Shown one piece after another: positions 15,414-23,161 of a stretch of DNA of 30,936 bases. The position numbers were made by a program, and so were the translations under genes. Within the stretch, counting starts at the first letter, position 1; every line of letters begins with the position of its first letter. The DNA comes from an uncultured Eubacteriales bacterium (GTDB lineage: Bacteria; Bacillota; Clostridia; Christensenellales; Borkfalkiaceae): assembly GCA_900542935.1 (NCBI GenBank), contig UQPN01000023.1:1-30936 (forward strand), read 5' to 3'. The notes under the pieces were generated by a model that saw nothing but the letters and a program-made list of their open reading frames with translations, ran no database searches and was not told the origin of the DNA.

Positions 15414-15556
15414 GCAAAGCAGAAGCCAACCTTCTCGCCGTGCGGTTTGAATCGGTACGGCTCGATAGTTTTTTCGGAAAGTCCGCGTTGAAAAGCGGCG
15501 GCAAAAAGGCGAAAAACGGGGTTGCTTGTGCAAAGCAGCCCTGTATTTTTTTTGTG
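15414..15556 (+). ncRNA. L20-type leader with attenuator upstream of infC
   Basis: The leader folds into AGAAG (15421-15425) with CTTCT (15431-15435), then GCCGTGC (15437-15443) with GTACGGC (15455-15461). It ends in an intrinsic terminator: GGGTTGCTT (15519-15527) pairs with AAGCAGCCC (15533-15541), 9 bp with one G-U, followed by eight T (15546-15553). The terminator lies only about 3 bases before the infC ribosome site. In Firmicutes, ribosomal protein L20 binds this leader and promotes termination of its own operon. The hairpins are seen; the L20 response is inferred from gene order. Confidence 0.78.
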
Positions 15557-15568
15557 AGGTACAAGACC

Positions 15569-16105
15569 ATTAAAGACCAGTATCAGATGAACGGAGAAAT
15601 CCGGGACAGAGAAATCAGAGTCATTTCTTCTTCGGGCGATATGCTCGGCGTGATGAGCGCGGCGGAAGCGTTGCGCCTTGCGGAAGAGGAGAACCTCGAC
15701 CTTGTGAAAATTTCGCCCGCGGCGGTGCCGCCCGTATGCAAAATCATGAATTACGGCAAGTTCAAGTTCGAACAGGCGAAACGCGAGAAAGAGAACCGCA
15801 AAAACCAGAAAGTGGTGGAAATCAAGGAAATTTATCTTTCCATGACCATCGACGTGGGCGATTTGAACATCAAGGCGAAAAAAGCGATAGAGTTTCTCGG
15901 CGAAGGGAACAAAGTGAAAGTTTCCATCCGCATGCGCGGCAGACAGATGGGGCGTTCCTCGATGGGCGTGGACGTAATGAACCGCTTTTTCGGGATGCTT
16001 GAAAACAAAGCCGCGATGGATAAAACGCCGCTTGCCGAGGGAAGAAACATCGTAATGGTGTTATCTCCCGCGAAAGCAGACGCGAAAGCGGCGAAGAAGC
16101 AATAA
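15569..16105 (+). CDS. infC: Translation initiation factor IF-3 (AUU start)
   Basis: IF-3 binds the 30S subunit, keeps 50S away and checks start codons. The 178-residue protein has the N-terminal domain (about 1-75, ending in VPPVCKIMNYGKFKFEQ, which contains the family signature), a Lys-rich linker helix, and the C-terminal 30S-binding domain (about 85-170, with IRMRGRQMGRSSMG). The start is placed at ATT 15569 because GAGGT (15556-15560) lies 8 bases upstream and the protein then begins with IKDQYQMNGEIR, as IF-3 does. The only earlier candidate, GTG at 15440, would run through the leader hairpins and terminator. Rare AUU starts are a known feature of infC and allow IF-3 to repress its own translation. 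First gene of infC-rpmI-rplT. Confidence 0.93.
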   Translation: MKDQYQMNGEIRDREIRVISSSGDMLGVMSAAEALRLAEEENLDLVKISPAAVPPVCKIMNYGKFKFEQAKREKENRKNQKVVEIKEIYLSMTIDVGDLNIKAKKAIEFLGEGNKVKVSIRMRGRQMGRSSMGVDVMNRFFGMLENKAAMDKTPLAEGRNIVMVLSPAKADAKAAKKQ

Positions 16106-16190
16106 AAATTCGTTTATGTTCCGCCGCGGCATTCATGCGGACGGCGGCTACACAATAAATCAAGAAATTATAATTCGGAGGACAAGTTAT

Positions 16191-16391
16191 ATGCCTAAAC
16201 AGAAATCCCATAGCGGTACCAAAAAGCGTTTCTGGCTGACGGGCAGCGGTAAGGTCAACAGACCTCACGGCGGCAAGAACCACAAAGCCGAAACCAAGAG
16301 CAGCAAGAGAAGAAGAAATCTTCGTCAGTCTACCCTCGTTTCCACCACGCAGGAAAAGACGGTGAAGAACATGATGCCGTACAAGGACTAA
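16191..16391 (+). CDS. rpmI: Ribosomal protein bL35
   Basis: This is a small, very basic 66-residue protein of the large ribosomal subunit. It begins MPKQKSHSGTKKRF and contains GKVNRPHGGKNH and KSSKRRRNLRQ, the standard L35 pattern. ATG 16191 follows CGGAGGA (16176-16182). An in-frame upstream extension to 16116 exists but has no family resemblance and is rejected. The gene is the middle member of infC-rpmI-rplT, 85 bases after infC and 15 bases before rplT, and is expected to share their L20-controlled transcript. Confidence 0.96.
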   Translation: MPKQKSHSGTKKRFWLTGSGKVNRPHGGKNHKAETKSSKRRRNLRQSTLVSTTQEKTVKNMMPYKD

Positions 16392-16406
16392 TAAGGAGAG
16401 AAGAAC

Positions 16407-16757
16407 ATGCGTATTAAAAGAGGAGTAAACGCCGTTAAAAAGCGTAGAAAAATTTTCAAGCTTTCGAAAGGCTATTTCGGAAATAAAAGCAAATCTTATC
16501 GTATCGCCCGCGAAGCGGTGATGAAGTCTTTGAACTATGCCTACATCGGCAGAAGAAGAAGAAAGAGAGATTTCAGAAAACTGTGGATCGTACGTATCAA
16601 CGCGGCGGCGAGATTGAACGGTCTTTCTTACAGCAAGTTTATGCACGGGCTTTCCGCGGCGAACATCAACCTGAACAGAAAGGTTCTCGCCGAACTTGCG
16701 GTGAACGATTCGAAAGCGTTCGCGCAGCTTGCCGAAAAGGCGAAAGCGGCGCTTTAA
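16407..16757 (+). CDS. rplT: Ribosomal protein bL20
   Basis: This 116-residue protein of the large ribosomal subunit is needed early in 50S assembly. It has the long basic N-terminal tail (KRGVNAVKKRRKIFKLSKGY, 4-23), then YRIAREAVMKSLNYAYIGRR and the globular part with RINAAARLNGLSYSKFMHGL. Length and pattern match L20 throughout. ATG 16407 follows AAGGAGAG. In Firmicutes L20 also represses this operon by binding the infC leader, which here has a terminator suited to that control. The transcript ends at the strong terminator at 16842. Confidence 0.97.
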   Translation: MRIKRGVNAVKKRRKIFKLSKGYFGNKSKSYRIAREAVMKSLNYAYIGRRRRKRDFRKLWIVRINAAARLNGLSYSKFMHGLSAANINLNRKVLAELAVNDSKAFAQLAEKAKAAL

Positions 16758-16841
16758 GCTGTTCCTTTAAATTGCGGGAACGGCGCCGGAATTTTTCGGT
16801 ATAAGCGGCATAAGCGGCATTTTAAGCGGCTGAGAATAGGG

Positions 16842-16879
16842 AAAAAGCCTTTTGGAGTGCGTTTCTGAAAGGCTTTTTT
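16842..16879 (+). terminator. Terminator of infC-rpmI-rplT
   Basis: AAAAAGCCTTT (16842-16852) pairs perfectly with AAAGGCTTTTT (16868-16878), 11 bp with a 15-nt loop, the right arm merging into a run of six T. Just before it, TAAGCGGCA is repeated in tandem (16802-16810, 16811-16819, partial third copy 16823-16830). Confidence 0.88.
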
Positions 16880-16951
16880 GATTGAAAACGCCGTAAACGC
16901 GGCGGAAATCCGGGCGAAGATATTCGCCGCAGAACGCGCGGAGGAGCGCCC

Positions 16952-17734
16952 GTGAATACGATTATTTCATCGAAAAACAACCCGATAGTGAAGCGCGCCG
17001 CGGCTTTGAAAGAAAAGAAAGGCAGAAGAGAATACGGCGCGTTTCTTGCAGAAGGCGAAAAGTTGACGGCGGAATGTCTGCGTTCTTCTTTACAGGCGGA
17101 GCGTGCGTACGTTTCGGAAAACTACGCGGGAAAGCGCGCGGAAGAAATTTTCGCGCTGCTTGAAAAACGCGGTCTGGACGAGGATAAAATCACTTATTTA
17201 TCCGAAAGCGCGTTTTCGTTCGTTTCCGAAGAAAAAACGCCGCAGGGCGTGATGCTGGAAGTGAAAATTCCGGTAAATGTTCCCCGCGCGCCCGAAGGCG
17301 ACTGCCTGATTTTAGACGGTATAGCCGACCCCGGAAATCTGGGAACGATTATCCGTACGGCAAACGCGGCGGGTTACGGGGAAATTTATCTTGCGGAGTG
17401 CGCCGACTCGTATTCGCCCAAGTGCGTGCGCGCAAGCATGAGCGGCATTTTTTTCACGAAGCTTTATACGCTTTCCCGCGAAGAACTGCCCGCGTTGTTT
17501 GCAAACGAAAAAATTCTGGCGGCGGATATGGGCGGCGAAAACGTGTTTACCTTCCGCGCGGAAGGTAAAATCGTGCTGGCGATCGGCAACGAAGCGAACG
17601 GACTTTCGGATGTCGTGAAAAAGCTGACGGCGGCAACGGTGGCGATTCCCATGCGCGGCACGCAGGAAAGCCTGAACGCGGGCGTTGCGGCGGCGGTGTG
17701 CATGTACGCGCTGCGCCGTGAAAAATTTTTATAA
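16952..17734 (+). CDS. SpoU/TrmH-family RNA 2'-O-ribose methyltransferase
   Basis: This 260-residue SPOUT-class enzyme methylates a ribose 2'-OH in rRNA or tRNA using S-adenosylmethionine. An N-terminal substrate-binding domain (about 1-100, with KNNPIVKRAAALKEKKGRRE and FLAEGEKL) precedes the knotted catalytic domain (about 110-260). All three SpoU motifs are present: DPGNLGTIIRTANAAG, VLAIGNEANGLSD, and IPMRGTQESLNAGVAAAV. The arrangement and the position after rplT are common for the 23S rRNA methyltransferase called TrmH/RlmB-like or YsgA in Firmicutes; the modified nucleotide is not deducible. The start is GTG 16952, 5 bases after GGAGGAG (16940-16946). It precedes the yebC-like gene by 31 bases and may be co-transcribed with it. 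Confidence 0.9.
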   Translation: MNTIISSKNNPIVKRAAALKEKKGRREYGAFLAEGEKLTAECLRSSLQAERAYVSENYAGKRAEEIFALLEKRGLDEDKITYLSESAFSFVSEEKTPQGVMLEVKIPVNVPRAPEGDCLILDGIADPGNLGTIIRTANAAGYGEIYLAECADSYSPKCVRASMSGIFFTKLYTLSREELPALFANEKILAADMGGENVFTFRAEGKIVLAIGNEANGLSDVVKKLTAATVAIPMRGTQESLNAGVAAAVCMYALRREKFL

Positions 17735-17765
17735 ACCATTAAAATAATAACAGGAGAAAATAACG

Positions 17766-18563
17766 ATGTCAGGACATAGCAAATGGCATAACATACAGGC
17801 GAAAAAGGGCAAGGCGGACGCGGCGAGAGGTAAAATCTTCACCAAAATCGGCAGAGAAATCGCCGTAGCGGCAAAGAGCAATCCCAACCCCGATACCAAC
17901 AGCAAACTTGCCGATATTATCGCGAAAGCGAAAGCGGCGAACATGCCCAACGATAACATTCAGCGTTCCATCAAGAAGGCTGCGGGCGAACTTTCCGGCG
18001 CGGACTACAAGGAACTTACCTACGAAGGGTACGGTCCCGCGGGTTCTGCCGTCATCATCACCACGCTGACGGATAACAACAACCGTACCGCGGGCGACAT
18101 CCGTGCGATTATGGGCAAGCACGGCGGCTCGATGGGCAACACCGGTTGCGTTTCGTACAATTTCGATAATAAGGGCTACATCGTTATCGAACGCACGCCC
18201 GAACTGGATGAAGATACCGTTACCGAATACGCGCTGGACGCGGGCGCCGACGACGTAACCGTCAGCGACGACGTGTACGAAATTTTCACTGCGCCCGAAG
18301 CGTTCTCCGACGTAAGAAAATACTTCGAAGAGAAGAACAAAGAGTTGATGGCGGCGGCGCCGAAATCGCGCCACGGCGACGAAGAAGAACCGAAAATCCG
18401 TTTCGTGCAGGCGGAAATCGCCATGATTCCGCAGAACAAAATCACGCTGCCCGAAGATAAAGTGCGCGTATTTACCAACATGCTCGACGCGCTGGAAGAA
18501 CTTGACGACGTACAGGAAGTTTATCATAACGTAGACCTGCCCGACGACGAGGACGACGAGTAA
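17766..18563 (+). CDS. YebC/PmpR-family protein
   Basis: This 265-residue protein starts with the hallmark MSGHSKWHNIQAKKGKADAA and carries the family blocks FTKIGREI, NMPNDNIQRSIKKA, EGYGPAGSAVIITTLTDN and HGGSMGNTGCVSYNF. The family has been described as transcriptional regulators and, more recently, as a translation factor helping ribosomes through proline-rich stretches; which applies here is unknown. It is slightly longer than usual (about 240-250), owing in part to an acidic C-terminal tail (DDEDDE). ATG 17766 follows AGGAG near 17752. Small inverted repeats follow the stop (CCGAATG with CATTCGG around 18563-18593, and TTTTCGCC with GGCGAAAA around 18626-18661), the second of which may act as a weak terminator. 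Confidence 0.93.
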   Translation: MSGHSKWHNIQAKKGKADAARGKIFTKIGREIAVAAKSNPNPDTNSKLADIIAKAKAANMPNDNIQRSIKKAAGELSGADYKELTYEGYGPAGSAVIITTLTDNNNRTAGDIRAIMGKHGGSMGNTGCVSYNFDNKGYIVIERTPELDEDTVTEYALDAGADDVTVSDDVYEIFTAPEAFSDVRKYFEEKNKELMAAAPKSRHGDEEEPKIRFVQAEIAMIPQNKITLPEDKVRVFTNMLDALEELDDVQEVYHNVDLPDDEDDE

Positions 18564-18686
18564 CCGAATGCTTTCAAGCCGGTTTTCATTCGGCAAATCG
18601 GGGCGCGAACGCGTTTTATGCAATCATTTTCGCCTTTTTCCTTATGCGGAAGAGGCGAAAAAATTTTATAAAAGGAAAAAGCGGGT

Positions 18687-19730
18687 ATGAGCGAAGGCAA
18701 GAGAAAACTGTATACGAAAAAGCGGGAAAATTCCAGAGAAACGGCGCGCGGCGCGGCGAAAGAAGCGCATAAATCCAAAACGGAATATACGGCGAAATAT
18801 ACGGTGCAACGCAGCGATACGCTGCTTGATTTTCTGCTGAAAAAATGCAATCAGTCGCGCAATAACGTAAAATCGCTGCTTTCCGGCGGAAAAGTGCTGG
18901 TAAACGGCAGAGCGGAAAAACAATTCGATTTTCCGCTGGCGAAAGACGACGAAATCCGCATTTCGAAAGTCCGCACGGCAAGCGCCGCGGCGGAGCTTTC
19001 CCGCGTTGCCGCAGGGAAGGAAAGAGAGAAAAGCCGTTTGAAAACTTCTGCGGCGGGGCGCCCCGCAAGGCTGCCTTTGCCGAAAATTATTTTCGAAAAC
19101 GAACAGTTTCTGGTGCTGGATAAGCCCGCGGGGCTGTTATCGGTAGAAAGCGACGACGAGCGGCTTTCCGCGTACTATATCGCGGAAGAATATCTGCGGC
19201 AGAAGGGCAAAAACGAGCGAGCCTACGTGCTGCATCGCATCGATAAAGAAACTTCGGGCGTATTGGCGTTCGCCAAAGATATAAAACTGCATTCCATGCT
19301 GCGCATGCGTTGGAACGAGCTGGTGGAAAAACGCGAATATTACGCCGTGATTTCGGGCGTATTCGAAGAAAAAAGCGGCGAAATCGTTTCGTTTTTAAAG
19401 GAAGATAAAAATCATCTGGTGTACTGCGTTTCCCCGCGCGAGGGCAAGCGCGCCGTAACGCGGTACGAAACGGTTTGCGAAAACGGAAAATATTCTCTTC
19501 TCCGCGTGGAAATCGACAGCGGCAGAAAAAATCAGATCCGTGTGGCGATGAAGGCGGCGGGGCATCCCGTGGTGGGCGACGATAAGTACGGGTTGGTCGA
19601 TTCGCCTTTGAAGAGGCTGGGGCTGCACGCTTCAGAACTTTGTCTGCGCCACCCGGTAACGGGCGAAAGCCTTGTTTTCAAATCTCCCGTTCCCAAGGAA
19701 TTTTTCGGAAGTACCGGAAAGAAAATGTAA
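18687..19730 (+). CDS. RluA-family rRNA pseudouridine synthase with S4 domain
   Basis: This 347-residue enzyme isomerises uridine to pseudouridine in rRNA. A basic N-terminal extension (about 1-36) is followed by an S4 RNA-binding domain (about 37-95, with SRNNVKSLLSGGKVLVNG). A second charged linker (95-128) leads to the catalytic domain, beginning FENEQFLVLDKPAGLLS. The catalytic Asp186 lies in HRIDKETSG (183-191). Later motifs GRKNQIRVAMKAAGHPVVGD and LGLHASELCLRHP are also typical of RluA/RluD enzymes. The two charged extensions make it slightly longer than most RluD-like proteins (about 300-325). The start at 18687 has a modest upstream purine stretch. The target site is not deducible. 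A weak GCCGA/TCGGC hairpin with a T tract lies about 30 bases past the stop. Confidence 0.9.
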   Translation: MSEGKRKLYTKKRENSRETARGAAKEAHKSKTEYTAKYTVQRSDTLLDFLLKKCNQSRNNVKSLLSGGKVLVNGRAEKQFDFPLAKDDEIRISKVRTASAAAELSRVAAGKEREKSRLKTSAAGRPARLPLPKIIFENEQFLVLDKPAGLLSVESDDERLSAYYIAEEYLRQKGKNERAYVLHRIDKETSGVLAFAKDIKLHSMLRMRWNELVEKREYYAVISGVFEEKSGEIVSFLKEDKNHLVYCVSPREGKRAVTRYETVCENGKYSLLRVEIDSGRKNQIRVAMKAAGHPVVGDDKYGLVDSPLKRLGLHASELCLRHPVTGESLVFKSPVPKEFFGSTGKKM

Positions 19731-19779
19731 AATAGGTGAAAAAACAATGTCGGTGTGCCGATAATTGTCGGCGGTTTTC

Positions 19780-19808
19780 TTGACAGAATAATTTAAATGT
19801 GTTACAAT
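19780..19808 (+). promoter_or_regulatory. Promoter of the nucleotide-sugar dehydratase gene
   Basis: TTGACA (19780-19785), 17 bases, TACAAT (19803-19808): near consensus. The leader of about 107 bases can form two overlapping hairpins that share a CCGC strand: GCGGC with GCCGC (about 19844-19858), or CCGCAA with TTGCGG (about 19855-19870). No T-run follows either. Confidence 0.85.
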
Positions 19809-19922
19809 ATTTATACATTGAGAACAACGCGGAAGAATTGAGCGCGGCTGTTTGCCGCAATCGGTTGCGGACGGCTGCGGGCGGATTGAATGACGGTCTT
19901 TTCGCGGTAAGAGGAAAACGGG

Positions 19923-21878
19923 ATGAAGTTTTGGCACACGAAAAGAGGACATGCGACATTTTTGCTGGTAATGGACGTGCTTTCGGTATTGCTGGCGGAA
20001 ACGATCGCTTTTTTTGTTACGGACACGGCGCCCTTCGGCAGAGAAATTCTGTTGTGGATGGGCGCAAACGTGGCGCTTACCGTGCTGTTTTTGTTCCTCG
20101 CGCAGGGATATGCCGTCGTTTTTTCGCTGACGACGCTTTTCGACGCGTTGAAAATACTGCTTGCCGTGGCGTTGCAGACGGCGCTGAATATCGTTTTTGC
20201 GGCGGTTACCGGGCAGCGCGTCGTTTCCGTTTCCACCGTGCTGGTATTCGGCATATTTTTAATGAATTTTGCGGTGTATTCGCGTTTCTGCAAGCGCCTG
20301 AACGAAACAATCGGCGTATTTTTCCGCCGCGGTTTCAAGGGCAAAAAGCGCGTGATGATCGTGGGCGGAGGCGAAACCGGGCTTCTGATCGTCAAGGAGC
20401 AGTGCACTTCGAAGCGCGCTTCTTTCCGCCCCGTATGTATTCTGGACGACGATAAAAACAAACTTGGCAAGCACATTTTAAACGTAAAAATCGTGGGAGA
20501 TATCGCCTCGGCGCCGCAAATGGCGAAAAAATATAACGTGGACGAAATCTTTTTCGCGATTCCTTCCGCGTCGCGCCGGCGGCAGAAAGAAATCATCAAT
20601 ATTCTGAAAGACTGCAAAAAACCCGTGAAAATTCTGCCCGGCATTTTCGAACTGACCGACGGAAAAGTAACGGTATCGAAATTCCGCGACGTGGAAATCA
20701 CCGATCTTCTGGGCAGAGAACAGGTGCAGGTAGATTTGAATCAGATTCTCGGCTATATCGAAGATAAAACGGTGCTGGTAACGGGCGGGGGCGGTTCGAT
20801 AGGCAGCGAGCTGTGCCGCCAGATTGCGACGCATCACCCGAAGCGCCTGATTATTCTGGATATTTACGAAAACAACGCGTACAATATCGAACAGGAACTT
20901 AAGCGGAAATATCACGAAAAACTCAATCTTTTAACGCTGGTAGCCAGCGTGCGCGATATCGGAAAAATGCGCGACGTATTCGAAAAATACCGCCCGCAGA
21001 TTGTGTTTCACGCGGCGGCGCACAAGCACGTGCCGCTGATGGAAACCAGCCCCAACGAGGCCGTGAAAAACAATGTGTTCGGCACGCTGAACGTGGCGCG
21101 GCTGGCGGACGAATTCGCCGTGGAAACGTTTGTGCAGATATCTACGGATAAGGCGGTGAATCCCACCAACGTGATGGGCTGTACCAAGCGGATCTGCGAG
21201 ATGATTATTCAGACGATCGGCAAGCACAGCAAACACACGAAATTCGTGGCGGTGCGATTCGGCAACGTGCTCGGCTCCAACGGTTCGGTGATTCCGCTTT
21301 TCAAACAGCAGATTGCCGAGGGCGGCCCCGTAACGGTAACGGATAAAAACATCATAAGATATTTTATGACGATTCCCGAAGCGGTATCTTTGGTGATACA
21401 GGCGGGGGCGTACGCAAAGGGCGGGCAGATTTTCGTTCTGGATATGGGCGAGCCTGTGAAAATTTACGACCTTGCGCGGCATCTCATTCAGCTTTCGGGC
21501 TACGAACCGGACGTGGATATTCCCATTATCTGCACGGGACTTCGCCCCGGCGAGAAACTGTACGAAGAACGGCTGATGGCGGAAGAGGGCTTGCAGAAAA
21601 CGGAAAACGGCTTGATTAACATTGCAAAACCCATCGATCTGGACGAAAATAAGCTGTGGCATACGCTGGATAAACTTTATGCCGAAGCTTATGCCGAAAC
21701 GGACGAAATGAAAAAGTATCTTGCCGAACTGGTTCCTACGTATACTTACGAGGCTAAAGAAGAGGTTATTCAACCGGACTTTTCTATTGCGGGGAAAGCA
21801 GGGAAAGCGGAATCTCCGGAAAAGGAAAATTACCGTCCGGGCGAAACGCTTCCATCGCCGGGAAAGGTCCGGGCGTAA
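19923..21878 (+). CDS. Membrane nucleotide-sugar 4,6-dehydratase (PglF/CapD/WbpM type)
   Basis: This 651-residue polysaccharide-biosynthesis protein has about four N-terminal membrane helices (about 12-122). A CoA-binding-like Rossmann segment follows (MIVGGGETG, 145-153), then the extended short-chain dehydrogenase domain with TGGGGSIG (287-294). The active site reads STDKAVNPTNVMGCTK (407-422): Asp409-Lys410, with Met418 in place of the usual Tyr and Lys422. This is the hallmark of UDP-GlcNAc 4,6-dehydratases such as PglF and WbpM. Such enzymes make UDP-4-keto-6-deoxy-HexNAc for glycans or capsule. A Lys/Pro/Gly-rich tail of about 30 residues ends the protein. ATG 19923 follows an AGAGGAAA site. 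A NahK-like kinase gene follows 32 bases after the stop. UDP-GlcNAc as substrate is inferred from the family. Confidence 0.9.
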   Translation: MKFWHTKRGHATFLLVMDVLSVLLAETIAFFVTDTAPFGREILLWMGANVALTVLFLFLAQGYAVVFSLTTLFDALKILLAVALQTALNIVFAAVTGQRVVSVSTVLVFGIFLMNFAVYSRFCKRLNETIGVFFRRGFKGKKRVMIVGGGETGLLIVKEQCTSKRASFRPVCILDDDKNKLGKHILNVKIVGDIASAPQMAKKYNVDEIFFAIPSASRRRQKEIINILKDCKKPVKILPGIFELTDGKVTVSKFRDVEITDLLGREQVQVDLNQILGYIEDKTVLVTGGGGSIGSELCRQIATHHPKRLIILDIYENNAYNIEQELKRKYHEKLNLLTLVASVRDIGKMRDVFEKYRPQIVFHAAAHKHVPLMETSPNEAVKNNVFGTLNVARLADEFAVETFVQISTDKAVNPTNVMGCTKRICEMIIQTIGKHSKHTKFVAVRFGNVLGSNGSVIPLFKQQIAEGGPVTVTDKNIIRYFMTIPEAVSLVIQAGAYAKGGQIFVLDMGEPVKIYDLARHLIQLSGYEPDVDIPIICTGLRPGEKLYEERLMAEEGLQKTENGLINIAKPIDLDENKLWHTLDKLYAEAYAETDEMKKYLAELVPTYTYEAKEEVIQPDFSIAGKAGKAESPEKENYRPGETLPSPGKVRA

Positions 21879-21910
21879 AAGAAAATTAAAACAAAAAAGG
21901 GGGACGGAAA

Positions 21911-23011
21911 TTGACCGACGCAAAAATCGAGGCTGTCTGCAGAAATTTTTCCATCGAAGGCGAGTACCGCAGTTATGAACAGGTTACCAGCGGGCACATC
22001 AACAAGACGTATAAAGTGTATTTTTACCGCGACGGCGAGGTAAAAGATTACATCCTGCAAAGAGTAAATACGTACGTGTTCAAAAATCCCGTGGAAGTGA
22101 TGAACAACATCATTTCCGTTACCGAGTATATTCGCGCGAAGATCAAGGCGACGGGCGTAACTGCAAAGCGGAACGTGCTGCATTATCATAAAACGCAGGA
22201 CGGCGCCTATTATTTCATTGATGAAAAGAACGATTTCTGGCGGTGCAGCCGGTTTATCGACGATTCGACGACGTTTCTCATCGCTTCTCCGTTCGTCATG
22301 GAAGAATCGGGCAAGGCATTCGGAGAATTTCAGAAATATCTTGCCGATTATCCCGTAAAAAATCTGTTCATCGCGATTCCGCATTTTCATAATACGCCGA
22401 TGCGTTTCGAAACGTTCAGAAAATCGGCGGAAGCGGACGCGGCGGGGCGCGCTGCGGAAGTCCGCCGCGAAATCGAAGAGTATCTCGCGCTGGAAGAAAA
22501 AGCGACGGAAACCTACCGGTTGCAGCGAGCCGGCGTGCTGCCGCTCAGGGTAACGCATAACGATACCAAGTGTTCGAACGTTCTGTTCGACAGAAAAACG
22601 CAGGAACATTTGTCCGTCATCGATCTTGATACGGTGATGCCCGGGTTGGTGGCGTTCGATTTCGGCGACGCTATCCGCGCCGGGGCGAATACGGCGGCGG
22701 AGGACGAGCGGGATTTATCGAACGTAGCGTTGGACATCGATAAATTCGAAGCGTTTACGCGCGGATTTTTAGGCGTGGATAAAGACGCGCTCACCGAAGC
22801 GGAAATCGATTCTCTCGCAGGCGGCGCGCTGGCGATGACGGTGGAATGCGGCGTACGTTTTTTAACCGATTATCTGGACGGCGACAAGTATTTTTCCGTC
22901 GATTACGAAACGCATAATCTTGTGCGGGCGCGGTGTCAGCTTGCTCTCGCGAAAGATATGATCGCGCACTTTGACGAGATGAAGGAAATCGTAAAAAAAT
23001 ACGCGGAATAA
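21911..23011 (+). CDS. NahK-like N-acetylhexosamine 1-kinase, copy 2
   Basis: This 366-residue APH-fold kinase is the paralogue of the protein at 11-1135. It shows the nucleotide-loop region SGHINKTYKV (27-36), the catalytic motif HNDTKCSN (216-223, Asp218), DLDTVMPG (238-245) and DFGD. The expected reaction is phosphorylation of free GlcNAc or GalNAc at C1 with ATP. The start is TTG 21911 behind a GGGGGACGGAAA stretch; no ATG lies near the N-terminus. It sits 32 bases behind the nucleotide-sugar dehydratase, so they probably share a transcript, and just before a GH20 hexosaminidase with its own promoter. Context therefore supports an N-acetylhexosamine substrate, better than it does for copy 1. 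Other sugar or hydroxy substrates cannot be excluded. Confidence 0.75.
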   Translation: MTDAKIEAVCRNFSIEGEYRSYEQVTSGHINKTYKVYFYRDGEVKDYILQRVNTYVFKNPVEVMNNIISVTEYIRAKIKATGVTAKRNVLHYHKTQDGAYYFIDEKNDFWRCSRFIDDSTTFLIASPFVMEESGKAFGEFQKYLADYPVKNLFIAIPHFHNTPMRFETFRKSAEADAAGRAAEVRREIEEYLALEEKATETYRLQRAGVLPLRVTHNDTKCSNVLFDRKTQEHLSVIDLDTVMPGLVAFDFGDAIRAGANTAAEDERDLSNVALDIDKFEAFTRGFLGVDKDALTEAEIDSLAGGALAMTVECGVRFLTDYLDGDKYFSVDYETHNLVRARCQLALAKDMIAHFDEMKEIVKKYAE

Positions 23012-23058
23012 GGCGGCGCGGCGGCTTATATAAAATTTGAACGAGTGAAATATTTTGT

Positions 23059-23108
23059 TATAAACCCGAACGATTTTCGTTGCAAAATTGCTCGGGTTTA
23101 TATATAAT
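23059..23108 (+). promoter_or_regulatory. GH20 promoter embedded in an 11-bp inverted repeat (candidate operator)
   Basis: TATAAACCCGA (23059-23069) is repeated inverted as TCGGGTTTATA (23092-23102). The promoter TTGCAA (23080-23085), 17 bases, TATAAT (23103-23108) lies across it, the right arm ending where the -10 begins. The space between the arms holds two further small palindromes, AACGA/TCGTT (23069-23081) and GCAA/TTGC (23082-23091), so the whole could also fold as a three-way junction. No T-run follows, so it is not an obvious terminator of the upstream kinase. A repressor site is the simplest reading. Confidence 0.6.
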
Positions 23109-23161
23109 AATACTTGAAAAACGCGTGCGAAAACGTGCGGGGAAACAAGGAGAAAAAACGA

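Noticed and set aside
15440..15568. In-frame GTG start that would lengthen IF-3 by 43 residues
   Set aside because: It lies in the structured leader ahead of the terminator; the IF-3 family begins at the AUU codon at 15569 with a good ribosome site.
23059..23102. The inverted repeat as terminator of the upstream kinase
   Set aside because: No T-run follows the right arm; instead a consensus -10 begins there.
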